A model generated the notes under the pieces. The model was not told the origin of the DNA. It saw only the letters and a program-made list of their open reading frames with translations, and did not search any database. A DNA stretch of 64,000 nt, taken from positions 124,001 to 188,000 of the forward strand of contig NZ_FOYQ01000002.1 of NCBI RefSeq assembly GCF_900115205.1, in the 5' to 3' direction. Positions 33,832 to 42,109 of the stretch are shown piece after piece. A program made the position numbers and the translations under genes. The first letter of the stretch is position 1. Each line of letters opens with the position of its first letter. The stretch comes from Robiginitalea myxolifaciens. GTDB lineage: Bacteria > Bacteroidota > Bacteroidia > Flavobacteriales > Flavobacteriaceae.

Positions 33832-34881
33832 TCAACAGAAAAAGAAATAATTCTTCATCGGAGCCCAGCCCTGGGTATGAAGGAAATCGCGAATCTCCCG
33901 CTGCGCCTCCTCATTGGCCACGCTGATGATACTTTGCGGAGTCTTCGACCCGTTCGATGTTTTTACTTGGGTTTCAGGTGTATCAGGCTTAAGAATCCTT
34001 TCATAATGAGATAACTCCACCCCGTAAATCTTCTTACCTATTTTCAAGGGATTATCACAAATCCACTGAAAGGGCTGCCTGTGCTGCTGTAAAATCCGTG
34101 CAATCTTCTTTCCTTTAAATCCTGCACCCCAAAGAAATAATTCCCGATTGGGATCCCGATCCAATTCCAGGAAATAGTGCGTTTTGATTTCCAGAAAATA
34201 GTTCTGCGCATAATGTTCTGAATTTCGAGAAGTACGCGAATCGTAATCCCGCCAAAGGTGCAGGCATTCAGCGTTAGGAATACAGATAAGTCCTTCCCGA
34301 TAAAATCGGAAACAGAGGTCGTAGTCTTCCGGATACCTGTTGGGCTCAAAGGCCTCACAAGCCAGTAAATCCTCACGCCAAAGCATCCAGCAGGGGGAGG
34401 GGATAACGCATTCCTTGTATATCTCCGAGAAATTTGTCCCCGTTGCCGTTAAGCCATTCAACCATTTTTCATAGCGGGCATAACCGTCGGAAATCCCGCG
34501 ATCTGAAAAGTACTTCACCTGACCTACAGCCAAATGTCCTTTTCCCGACTGCTGCAAGTCCCGAACCATGGCACCCAGACGATCGGGCATCATGATATCA
34601 TCCGAATCCATTCGGGTAACCAGCTTGCCCTTGCTTACCGAAAAGGCCGTTCTCAGGGCAGGAATAATCCCTTCGCCATGGGATACCAAATCCTTGACGC
34701 GTGGGTCGCGTGCAGCGAACTCCTGGATAATTCCACGACTGCTATCGGCAGAATTATCATTTACGGCGAGGATTTCGAAATTGGAATAGCCCTGTTGTAA
34801 AATAGATTCCAGGCACTCGGGCAGGAATTCAGCAGTATTCTTATAGGGGATCAGTATACTAACCAGTGGGGTATCGGTCAA
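33832..34881 (-). CDS. glycosyltransferase family 2
   Basis: 349 residues with a GT-A fold: PLVSILIPYKNTAEFLPECL at the N-terminus, metal-binding DSDD in MDSDDIMMPDR near residue 92, and EDYDLCFR near 190 as the catalytic-base region. The start is TTG (34879-34881), because no ATG lies near and the sequence TTGA forms the same stop-start overlap with the SGNH hydrolase gene that ATGA does elsewhere. The C-terminal 120 residues form a separate domain (LFLWGAGFKGKKIARILQQH) with a nucleotide-loop-like GAGFKGKK, typical of some Bacteroidota GT2 proteins. Confidence 0.88.
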   Translation of the reverse strand: MTDTPLVSILIPYKNTAEFLPECLESILQQGYSNFEILAVNDNSADSSRGIIQEFAARDPRVKDLVSHGEGIIPALRTAFSVSKGKLVTRMDSDDIMMPDRLGAMVRDLQQSGKGHLAVGQVKYFSDRGISDGYARYEKWLNGLTATGTNFSEIYKECVIPSPCWMLWREDLLACEAFEPNRYPEDYDLCFRFYREGLICIPNAECLHLWRDYDSRTSRNSEHYAQNYFLEIKTHYFLELDRDPNRELFLWGAGFKGKKIARILQQHRQPFQWICDNPLKIGKKIYGVELSHYERILKPDTPETQVKTSNGSKTPQSIISVANEEAQREIRDFLHTQGWAPMKNYFFFC

Positions 34882-35600
34882 GGCGAGCCTTTTTTGAGCG
34901 CTTTAGCTATAGCAGCTTCGGCCAGAGGAGCCATCATTTGATATCCTTTGGGGGTTGGATGTACCTCGTCGGATGCCAGGGTTTTGTCCAGGCCATTTCT
35001 ATCGTCGGCCATCGCCGAGAAATAATCGAGGTATACAATATCATGTTCCATCGCATACTCCCGGATCATGGCATTGAGCTTGGGAATCTTAACATTGGGC
35101 GCCAAGCCTGGTCGCCAGGGATAATCATAGGCGGGAAGTACTGAAGAAAGTACAGGTTCAACGCCATTAGCCCGGGCAATTTCGGCCATGGATTTTAAGT
35201 TGTCCAGGATTTGTTGCAAGGTCATAGGACCTGTATTACCCGCGATATCATTGGTACCTGCAAGGATTACGACCACCTTGGGTTGCAGGGCAAGCACATC
35301 CTGTCGAAAGCGAAGGAGCATTTGCGGAGTGGTTTGCCCGCTTATTCCACGATTGATATACGGTTTGCCAAAAAAAAACTCCGGCATTCCCTGTAACCAC
35401 CCGATTGTGATGGAATTACCCATGAAAACCACGCGATCCTCACCGGGTTTAGGGGCCCCTATTTCTGCGTTAGCTGCTGCGAAGGCGCTTAGGTCGGGCC
35501 AATCCTGCGCACGTAACGAATTAGGTGCTGAAAACAAAAAAGGAAGCAGTGCCCAGGCAATTCTTTTCAATCCAAACTGAGCCAGATAGGTTGCAGCCAT
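34878..35600 (-). CDS. secreted SGNH/GDSL hydrolase
   Basis: 240 residues from the ATG at 35598-35600; a TTG two codons earlier is also in frame. The signal peptide ends near LRAQD. The four SGNH blocks are intact: FMGNSITIGW (Ser nucleophile), the Gly in RGISGQTT, GTNDIAGN (Asn), and the terminal DEVHPT with the catalytic Asp and His. It is probably a periplasmic or secreted esterase acting on acylated sugars or lipids. Its stop overlaps the GT2 start. Confidence 0.92.
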   Translation of the reverse strand: MAATYLAQFGLKRIAWALLPFLFSAPNSLRAQDWPDLSAFAAANAEIGAPKPGEDRVVFMGNSITIGWLQGMPEFFFGKPYINRGISGQTTPQMLLRFRQDVLALQPKVVVILAGTNDIAGNTGPMTLQQILDNLKSMAEIARANGVEPVLSSVLPAYDYPWRPGLAPNVKIPKLNAMIREYAMEHDIVYLDYFSAMADDRNGLDKTLASDEVHPTPKGYQMMAPLAEAAIAKALKKGSP

Positions 35601-35602
35601 TC

Positions 35603-36178
35603 TCAATTCTTTTTAGGGGGAGTAATCATGATATGGGCGCGATGTGTTCCCGGGTCCATGAGCCAGGCATGGCCTGGTGGCGTAGGGGTAGTCGGTAACC
35701 CTGTTGATTCCCCCGTAGCAAAGGGCATATAAAAGACGTAGCGTACGTAGGGATTTTCGATTTCCCCCGTTTCGGCATTAACTTCCCCGGTAAAAACGCA
35801 TAAGGTAGATTTATCAGGCATTTTCAGGGCTCCTGATTTAACCTCTTCCTCCCGGGTACTAAAGATTTCTTCAAATCCCTTACCCTGGGCTTTTAGCTCG
35901 CGTCCCCGTGCCATAAAGGGCTCCAGATCTTTGTGGTAGGCAGCGGTGGAAAATTTCGGGTTGTTCGGATCGTCGGCCAGAGCAATGTAGGCATTGCTTC
36001 CTTCCCGAAGGGTAACAAATTCCCCCTGGGCATTATACCCATAGACTTTAGCGCCATCCCTGTAATCTTCGGGCACCGCCATCAGGGCGGTTTTAATCTG
36101 CCATTCGGAATCAGGGATGTTCTGAGCAGCGGCGATCAACGGGAACGCCAGTGCGAGGATTGCGATAATTCGTTTCAT
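35603..36178 (-). CDS. secreted protein of unknown function
   Basis: 191 residues from the ATG at 36176-36178, beginning with a clear signal peptide (MKRIIAILALAFPLIAAAQ). The mature part starts IPDSEWQIKTALMAVPEDYRD and has a conserved-looking PGHAWLMDPGTHRAHIMI near the C-terminus, with two histidines that could bind metal or form an active site. I do not recognise a named domain. It lies between the S10 peptidase (4-base gap) and the SGNH hydrolase (2-base gap). Confidence 0.75.
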   Translation of the reverse strand: MKRIIAILALAFPLIAAAQNIPDSEWQIKTALMAVPEDYRDGAKVYGYNAQGEFVTLREGSNAYIALADDPNNPKFSTAAYHKDLEPFMARGRELKAQGKGFEEIFSTREEEVKSGALKMPDKSTLCVFTGEVNAETGEIENPYVRYVFYMPFATGESTGLPTTPTPPGHAWLMDPGTHRAHIMITPPKKN

Positions 36179-36182
36179 AAGT

Positions 36183-37712
36183 TTAGTATTTAGCACTTTG
36201 GCCTTTGGCCTGGGTCCTGAGAATAAAGGCGCGCAGATCGTCATTGGCTTTTTTGAGATCTTCCCGCCTTAAATACATCATATGGCCACTTCTGTAGCCT
36301 TTGAATTCAAATCGGTCCTTCATTTTGCCACTGGGATCGACCTGCCACATGGTGTATTTGGCAGCGAAATAAGTAGTGGCTCCGTCGTAGTATCCACTTT
36401 GGATCAAAACGTTTAAATATGGATTTTCGGCCATGGCCTGGCGCAAATTATCCCGGACATTATCGTCATCGTCATTCCAGGGACGTACCGGGCCAAACAT
36501 GTTGTATTTAATGTCTGTTTTAAAGCCCAGTTCCTCCTGTAAATAATAATTGATAGCCGGGGTAAAACTGTGCAGCCAGGAGGTTAGTTCTGCGGAGTAA
36601 TCCGGACTGGTTCCGGCAAGGGTTTTATCAATGCCCAGATAACGACTGTCCAGACGGCCAATGGTATATCCACTCTTGTCCCGCAAGAGGGCTTTCCAAA
36701 AATACCCTGTGGGAACATCCAGGTTGTGGTCGAGGATTTCTTTAGCCGAAAGCCCGGAATAGTAAGACATGCGTTCGGCAATAGCGTTTCGCTTGGAATC
36801 GGAAATAAAGCCGCCCTTAGCTATTGCAGGAAGGAGCTCATCTATGGTAAAGGCTTCTGACTCCGGCAGGATTTCCAGTAAGTCCTTCTGTTGTAATTCC
36901 GGGGAAAGCGCTTTTTGGTACCAGGCAGCCGCTGTGAAGTATGGAAGGTTGAGGGCGCTGCTCACTGGATCGGCGTCCCGGAAAACCTTATAGTCCGCAG
37001 GAGAAACCATAATCACCCCGTTCAGGTACATCCACTGCCGATTCTGTAAGGCCAGGGAAAGTCCCATCACTCGTGTTCCCCCATAGCTTTCGCCAATGAT
37101 ATATTTGGGGGAGCGCCAGCGATTGTGACGCGTCACAAAGGTGTTGAGCCACTCGGAGAGGTATTCCACATCGGCGTTGATTCCAAAGAATTTCTCGCGA
37201 TCCACTTCTTTACCCATCTCTGGGATAGTTCTGGAATAGCCGGTATTGGCAGGATTTACGTAGACAATATCGGTCACATCCAATACCGAGAAGGGATTCG
37301 CGTCTACGCCATAGGGTTGCACCGGATAGCCTTCATCATCGATTCGCAGCACACGGGGTCCGGTATAAGCCAGGTGCATCCAAACAGAGCCTGACCCGGG
37401 CCCTCCATTAAACGAAATGAGCAAGGGTCGAGAGCCTCGATCCCGAACACCATTTCGGGTGTAATAGGTATAGTGCAAGGAGGCGATTGGCTCCCCCATT
37501 TCGTCCCAAACCGGTTGCGTCCCGGTTTCTGCCGTGTAGTTGATTGCCTGACCGTTTATGGTCACGCTGTGCTGGCTGACAACAGTAGTGTCGATTGGGA
37601 GTTTCCGATTCTGTGCCTGAATTCCTGCGGTGGAAAGGGTCAGGAATAAGATGAGTGCTGATTTCAAAAGAGATTTCAGGGAAAAGGAGAGGGGTTGGTT
37701 ACTGGTTTTCAT
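36183..37712 (-). CDS. secreted serine carboxypeptidase, family S10
   Basis: 509 residues from the ATG at 37710-37712; an ATG at 37739 is also in frame but would lengthen the signal peptide's basic region. The signal sequence ends near GIQAQ. Oxyanion-hole motif NGGPGSGS, nucleophile in IIGESYGG, Asp in SGYYDGAT and His in YRSGHMMYL define the S10 triad. These enzymes remove C-terminal residues at acidic pH. It leads the minus-strand operon. CTAAAATA at 37752-37759 may be a near-consensus -7 box on the minus strand. Confidence 0.92.
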   Translation of the reverse strand: MKTSNQPLSFSLKSLLKSALILFLTLSTAGIQAQNRKLPIDTTVVSQHSVTINGQAINYTAETGTQPVWDEMGEPIASLHYTYYTRNGVRDRGSRPLLISFNGGPGSGSVWMHLAYTGPRVLRIDDEGYPVQPYGVDANPFSVLDVTDIVYVNPANTGYSRTIPEMGKEVDREKFFGINADVEYLSEWLNTFVTRHNRWRSPKYIIGESYGGTRVMGLSLALQNRQWMYLNGVIMVSPADYKVFRDADPVSSALNLPYFTAAAWYQKALSPELQQKDLLEILPESEAFTIDELLPAIAKGGFISDSKRNAIAERMSYYSGLSAKEILDHNLDVPTGYFWKALLRDKSGYTIGRLDSRYLGIDKTLAGTSPDYSAELTSWLHSFTPAINYYLQEELGFKTDIKYNMFGPVRPWNDDDDNVRDNLRQAMAENPYLNVLIQSGYYDGATTYFAAKYTMWQVDPSGKMKDRFEFKGYRSGHMMYLRREDLKKANDDLRAFILRTQAKGQSAKY

Positions 37713-37797
37713 AGAAGTGTTAATCGATTTACGTTCCATTTAAGGGTTCTCCTAAAATAACACTTTTTAATGGAGCCTTTGGCTTTAGATTCTTGCT

Positions 37798-37805
37798 TAT
37801 CTTTA
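37798..37805 (+). promoter_or_regulatory. near-consensus -7 box (TATCTTTA) of the Gfo/Idh/MocA gene
   Basis: Seven of eight positions match, with TTTG at 37778-37781 sixteen bases upstream. The box ends 4 bases before the ATG, predicting a leaderless transcript. Confidence 0.5.
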
Positions 37806-37809
37806 AGAT

Positions 37810-38955
37810 ATGGGAGGAATTACACGCAGAAGTTTTAGTAAAAAAGTTAGCCGCGGCGCTGCTTCGATGGCCCTTCTGGGACATCTTCCGCTTTCTTGTT
37901 CCGGCAGGATTGCAGGTACGGCGGATCAAAAATTAGGGGTAGCCCTAGTGGGCTTGGGATCGTACAGTACCTACCAACTGGCGCCGGCACTGCAGGATAC
38001 CGAACACTGTTATCTGGCGGGAATTGTCACCGGAACCCCGGCCAAAGCTAGAACCTGGCAGGCCAAATACAACCTGGATCCCGAGCACTGTTATTCCTAT
38101 GAAACCTATGATCAGATCGCACAGGACGATGCAATAGCTATTGTCTACGTGGTGCTCCCCAACAGTATGCATGCCGAATTCGCCATTAGGGCGGCTCAGG
38201 CAGGCAAGCACGTAATCTGTGAAAAACCTATGGGGATGAACGTAGCCGAATGCGATGCCATAATAGCTGCGTGTCAGGAGGCTGGTGTAAAGCTGGGCAT
38301 GGGATATCGCCTGCAATCTGAACCCTATACCCAGGAGATTAAAAAATACGTACGCGAGAAGACGTTCGGTGCAGTCCGATTTGTTTCCGCAGATGCTGCC
38401 TATATCTCACGGGGGAATCCCAATCAGTGGCGACTGGACCGATCGCTATCCGGTGGGGGTGCTTTGATGAATATGGGGGTGTATTCCATCCAAAGCTGTA
38501 TTTATTCCTGTGGGATGAATCCCCTTACTGTCTCGGCTCAGGAGTTTTCCACACGACCCGAGTACTTCAGGGATACCGATGAAACCATTACGGCTCAATT
38601 TACTTTTCCAAACGGGGTGGTGGGGCAGATGATGACCTCCCATAACGCCTCCGCTAATAGATTGTATGGCTCTTGCGATTCGGGCTGGTTTGAGTTGCAA
38701 CCGGCCAATAATTACGGACCCTTATCGGGCAGAACGTCTTCGGGTTCCATTTCATTTCCACATGAATCCCAGCAAAAATTGCAAATGGACGATTTTGCCA
38801 GCCACATTTTATATGATACACCCAATCGCGCGCCAGGGGAAATGGGCAAACGCGATATGATTATCGTAGAGGCCATTTACCAGTCCATTAAGGAAGGGGG
38901 AAGGGAAATAACCCTGAATCTTCCCCAGGAATACGGGATTGTGACAGCGCAATAA
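37810..38955 (+). CDS. Gfo/Idh/MocA family oxidoreductase, exported (Tat)
   Basis: 381 residues. The N-terminus has a twin-arginine motif (TRRSFSKK, 5-12), a hydrophobic stretch and a possible lipobox ending at C30 (LPLSCSG), so it is probably folded in the cytoplasm and exported as a lipoprotein. The Rossmann dinucleotide loop VGLGSY follows, then the signature CEKPMGMN, whose Lys is catalytic in this family. The glucose-fructose oxidoreductase type keeps its NADP tightly bound, which fits Tat export. The substrate, presumably a sugar, is unknown. Confidence 0.88.
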   Translation: MGGITRRSFSKKVSRGAASMALLGHLPLSCSGRIAGTADQKLGVALVGLGSYSTYQLAPALQDTEHCYLAGIVTGTPAKARTWQAKYNLDPEHCYSYETYDQIAQDDAIAIVYVVLPNSMHAEFAIRAAQAGKHVICEKPMGMNVAECDAIIAACQEAGVKLGMGYRLQSEPYTQEIKKYVREKTFGAVRFVSADAAYISRGNPNQWRLDRSLSGGGALMNMGVYSIQSCIYSCGMNPLTVSAQEFSTRPEYFRDTDETITAQFTFPNGVVGQMMTSHNASANRLYGSCDSGWFELQPANNYGPLSGRTSSGSISFPHESQQKLQMDDFASHILYDTPNRAPGEMGKRDMIIVEAIYQSIKEGGREITLNLPQEYGIVTAQ

Positions 38956-38961
38956 CTGCAA

Positions 38962-39774
38962 CTATTTGACTTTGTTGGCAAACCCCTCGTATACTCCCAG
39001 TCCAAAGAGGGCAAAATCATAGCGCACCGGATCTGAGGGATCCAGTTGCTTGAGTTTTGCGTCGAGTTCAAAAACCGCGCGGGCATCGTTTTGCTTTCGT
39101 TTTAATAGGCCCAAGCTACGGGCAACATTACCGCTATGGACATCGAGCGGGCAGGAAAGCTGGCTGGGAGAAATTTGCTTCCACAATCCAAAATCCACCC
39201 CTGCATCTGCCGGGCGTACCATCCAGCGTAAATACATGTTCAAACGCTTGGCCGCGGAGCCCCTTATAGGATCTGCGAAGTGTTTCTCGGATCTTTGGGG
39301 ATGATCCGAGTCAAAAAATATGCTTCGGGCATGGGATATCGCCAAAGCGGCAGGCCCCAGCGGTAGTTTAGGTTCGGAAACAATATTATTTGTATTAAAG
39401 CCAGCAGTGAAAAGCGTTTCGAGACCGTTGTGCCGGTTGTAAATCTCCCGTAATGCAAGAACAAAGCAGCTAAGGTCTTCCCCGTTAAAAGTGCGGTGCA
39501 CAAATCCCTTGAGCCCTTCGATTTCTTTCTCACTCGCTTCCAGGCAAAATCGATAAGGGGAATTATCCATGAGCTCCATCATCGCAGTCGCACTGCGGAG
39601 AATACTCTTCCGATTGCCCCAGGCTATTGTTGCGGTGAGTAACCCAGCTATCTCAATATCTTCCTTGAGCTGAAACCGATGGGGAATCTGAATGGGATCC
39701 TCCTCAAGGAATTCAGGTCGCTGGTACTGCGTTACTTTCTCGTTGAGGAATTCGCGAAGTTCTTCGAAAGACAT
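38962..39774 (-). CDS. TIGR02757 family protein
   Basis: 270 residues from the ATG at 39772-39774 (another ATG two codons earlier). It matches the TIGR02757/DUF2400 family: LTATIAWGNRKSIL near residue 47 and PLDVHSGNVARSLGLL near the C-terminus, which resembles the helix-hairpin-helix/Asp region of HhH-GPD DNA glycosylases. A DNA-repair role has been suggested for the family but not shown, to my knowledge. It is co-transcribed with the LolD-type ATPase (gap 14 bases). Confidence 0.82.
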   Translation of the reverse strand: MSFEELREFLNEKVTQYQRPEFLEEDPIQIPHRFQLKEDIEIAGLLTATIAWGNRKSILRSATAMMELMDNSPYRFCLEASEKEIEGLKGFVHRTFNGEDLSCFVLALREIYNRHNGLETLFTAGFNTNNIVSEPKLPLGPAALAISHARSIFFDSDHPQRSEKHFADPIRGSAAKRLNMYLRWMVRPADAGVDFGLWKQISPSQLSCPLDVHSGNVARSLGLLKRKQNDARAVFELDAKLKQLDPSDPVRYDFALFGLGVYEGFANKVK

Positions 39775-39788
39775 GACCATGAACCGGA

Positions 39789-40457
39789 TTAATTGCCAGA
39801 AACGATCAGCCCATCTACCATGGTGAGTTTGCGATCGGCCATATCGGCTAATTCCTCGTTATGCGTTACGATAACGAAGGTTTGACCATACTGATCGCGA
39901 AGGTCAAAGAAGAGGCGATGTAGTTTGTCGGCGCTAGCCGAATCCAGGTTGCCACTGGGTTCATCGGCGAGGACTACCCCTGGCCGATTCATCAGGGCAC
40001 GTGCAACGGCAACCCGCTGTTGCTCTCCGCCCGAAAGGGCTCCGGGTTTGTGGGTAGTTCGGTGATCCAATCCTAGGAAAGCCATTAACTCGGCCGCACG
40101 GGTTTCTGCTTCCTTTTTGTCCACGTCCTTGATAAATGCTGGAATGCAAACATTTTCCAGGGCAGTAAACTCGGGCAGCAACTGGTGGAACTGAAAGATA
40201 AAGCCGATGTGCTCGTTTCGGAATTTTGCCAGCTTTTTTTCGCCCATATTTATGATGGACTGCTCATCGATAACAATTTCCGTATCGTATCCCGGACTTG
40301 GGCGATCCAATGTTCCCAATATTTGCAATAAGGTAGTTTTTCCGGCACCGGAAGCCCCGACAATGGATACGATTTCCCCTTTGGAAATATTCAAGTCTAC
40401 CCCTTTAAGTACTTCGAGTTCCCCGTATTTTTTGTGGATGTTTTTAGCGCGAATCAT
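39789..40457 (-). CDS. ABC transporter ATP-binding protein, LolD type
   Basis: 222 residues. Walker [10 protein letters not shown] near 33-41, Q-loop [12 protein letters not shown], signature [15 protein letters not shown], Walker [12 protein letters not shown] and the switch His in IVTHNEEL are all present. The sequence is closest to the LolD/MacB-type ATPases that drive lipoprotein release from the inner membrane. The partner permease is not in the window. It heads a two-gene operon with TIGR02757. Confidence 0.88.
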   Translation of the reverse strand: MIRAKNIHKKYGELEVLKGVDLNISKGEIVSIVGASGAGKTTLLQILGTLDRPSPGYDTEIVIDEQSIINMGEKKLAKFRNEHIGFIFQFHQLLPEFTALENVCIPAFIKDVDKKEAETRAAELMAFLGLDHRTTHKPGALSGGEQQRVAVARALMNRPGVVLADEPSGNLDSASADKLHRLFFDLRDQYGQTFVIVTHNEELADMADRKLTMVDGLIVSGN

Positions 40458-40533
40458 GCAGGCTTAATTGCGGATGGGAAAGTACGGAAATTTTTAGCAT
40501 CTTTAAGCAATTACAAATCCCTTAAACCACTAT

Positions 40534-41133
40534 ATGTCCCCATTCCGACAACTCGAAGAATACGATATTGAACTCACTCAGGAAATCAAGGAGCGTTATT
40601 TGCGTATTCTGGATGAAATCGGGGAGGATGTGGAGCGCGAAGGCCTGGAAAAAACCCCGGAGCGTGCTGCAAAAGCAATGCTTTTCTTGACACAGGGATA
40701 CCAGCAGGACGCCGTTAAGATTCTTAAGGGGGCAATGTTCAAGGAAGATTACAACGAAATGGTAATCATCAAAGACATTGAGTTGTATTCCCTCTGCGAG
40801 CATCACATGCTTCCTTTTTTTGGTAAGGCTCATGTGGCCTACATTCCAAACGGACAAATCGTGGGCTTGAGTAAAATTCCCCGGGTGGTCGATGTCTTTT
40901 CCAGGCGGCTTCAGGTGCAGGAACGCCTGACCCATGATATTTTGGAATGCATCAATACCACCTTAAAACCCAAGGGAGTGGCTGTGGTCATAGAAGCAGC
41001 CCACATGTGTATGATGATGCGCGGGGTTCAAAAGCAGAATTCCGTGACGACAACCTCAGGTTTCCGGGGACAATTTGAAAAAATCGAAACCCGTAACGAG
41101 TTCCTCAAACTCATTAGTTCAGACCTCTCCTGA
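40534..41133 (+). CDS. folE: GTP cyclohydrolase I
   Basis: 199 residues. Converts GTP to 7,8-dihydroneopterin triphosphate, the first step towards folate and biopterin. The zinc ligands C88 and H91 ([10 protein letters not shown]) and C159 (AHMCMMMRG) are present, as is the QERLT substrate-binding stretch near 129. Length is normal. It ends with a TGATG overlap into the small membrane protein gene, so the two are translated together. Confidence 0.96.
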   Translation: MSPFRQLEEYDIELTQEIKERYLRILDEIGEDVEREGLEKTPERAAKAMLFLTQGYQQDAVKILKGAMFKEDYNEMVIIKDIELYSLCEHHMLPFFGKAHVAYIPNGQIVGLSKIPRVVDVFSRRLQVQERLTHDILECINTTLKPKGVAVVIEAAHMCMMMRGVQKQNSVTTTSGFRGQFEKIETRNEFLKLISSDLS

Positions 41134-41426
41134 TGGCTTTAGCTCAAGGTAAGTATCGCAAATTGTTGCTGGGCCTGCTCTTCGATGGGATAGGCATGCT
41201 GAGCTACCTGATTCCCGGATTGGGTCCGGCCCTGGATTTGATATGGGCCCCGCTTGCTGCATGGCTCATGACCCGCATGTATCCCGGCAGGAGTGGAAAG
41301 GCCGGGGCGTTTATTACCTTCGTGGAAGAAGTGCTACCCGGGACGGACATTGTGCCTACATTCACCTTAATGTGGATCTATCAGACCTTTATCCGCAAGG
41401 ACCGGGGGCTACCCGCCGAGACATAA
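41133..41426 (+). CDS. small membrane protein of unknown function
   Basis: 97 residues with two or three hydrophobic segments (MLSYLIPGLGPALDLIWAPLA near 21-41, then VEEVLPGTDIVPTFTLMW near 64-81). The start codon overlaps the folE stop by one base. The sequence pattern recurs in Flavobacteriaceae as a conserved hypothetical. No functional clue apart from its link to folE. Confidence 0.75.
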   Translation: MALAQGKYRKLLLGLLFDGIGMLSYLIPGLGPALDLIWAPLAAWLMTRMYPGRSGKAGAFITFVEEVLPGTDIVPTFTLMWIYQTFIRKDRGLPAET

Positions 41427-41431
41427 AAAAA

Positions 41432-41453
41432 CCGCCCGATTCGCATCGGGCGG
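41432..41453. terminator. bidirectional intrinsic terminator
   Basis: Perfect nine-base stem CCGCCCGAT (41432-41440)/ATCGGGCGG (41445-41453) with a TCGC loop. An A-run lies on the left and CTCTTTT on the right, so it can end both the folE transcript and the converging receptor operon. Confidence 0.92.
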
Positions 41454-41474
41454 CTCTTTTAAGCTAATGGTTCT

Positions 41475-42029
41475 TTACTGAATATCCAGCGTAAAGGACT
41501 GGGCAATATCTGTTTCTCCTCCAGCATCACTCAGGGTTCCATCGTTTGGCTTTTTAGGCTCGTGGCGCAGGGTGATGGTGATGGTCGCTGCTCCGGCATC
41601 ACCGGTAGTCAGTACAAAGGATAATCCAACCGGATTCCCATCATCGTCCTGGTCTGCGTACGTAACACTATTTATGTTACCCGTGGTTGCGAAAAAGAAT
41701 TGGTGCTCATCGTCTTCCTCCTCAATTTCCTCGGTAATGTTCTCTGCTGGAGATTCGGTTTCATTGAGTAGCGTGATCGCACCTGCATAAGAGGTATTCG
41801 CTGCAAGCGGTCCTGAAACTGTGATTACAGGAGCGTCTGGTCCATCTCCGTCCAGATCACGGGATTGGAGGGTAATTGTGGACCCGCCAGTTTCCGCGAG
41901 TACCGCTGTTAACGTGGTAATCGTTTCTTCCTCATCAATGGGTGCCGGATCGTCGTCATCACTACAGGACCAAAATCCGAATACTGCGATTAAGGCTAAC
42001 AGTTTAAGGGTAATCTTACCTGAATTCAT
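41475..42029 (-). CDS. acidic lipoprotein linked to the TonB-dependent receptor
   Basis: 184 residues from the ATG at 42027-42029; other in-frame starts lie at 42056 and 42098. The lipobox ends FGFWSC, followed by SDDDD, a flavobacterial export signal to the outer membrane surface. The mature part is rich in Asp/Glu and Thr with beta-sandwich-like strands; RDLDGDGPDAPV and ITEEIEEEDDEHQFFF are calcium- or metal-binding in appearance. I recall this family beside TonB-dependent receptors in many flavobacteria, where it is labelled 'type 1 periplasmic binding fold'; that label is not convincing. It is probably a surface lipoprotein partner of the receptor. Confidence 0.78.
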   Translation of the reverse strand: MNSGKITLKLLALIAVFGFWSCSDDDDPAPIDEEETITTLTAVLAETGGSTITLQSRDLDGDGPDAPVITVSGPLAANTSYAGAITLLNETESPAENITEEIEEEDDEHQFFFATTGNINSVTYADQDDDGNPVGLSFVLTTGDAGAATITITLRHEPKKPNDGTLSDAGGETDIAQSFTLDIQ

Positions 42030-42109
42030 CGTTTTTGTGTTATTCGTGTTATACATAGCAATTGATTTATAAAGTGTTGAAATATTAGGTTTTATCATTT
42101 TAATAATCG

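Noticed and set aside
41432-41453. GC-rich hairpin considered as a riboswitch or attenuator
   Set aside because: It lies between converging gene ends with A and T runs on both sides, the standard bidirectional terminator.
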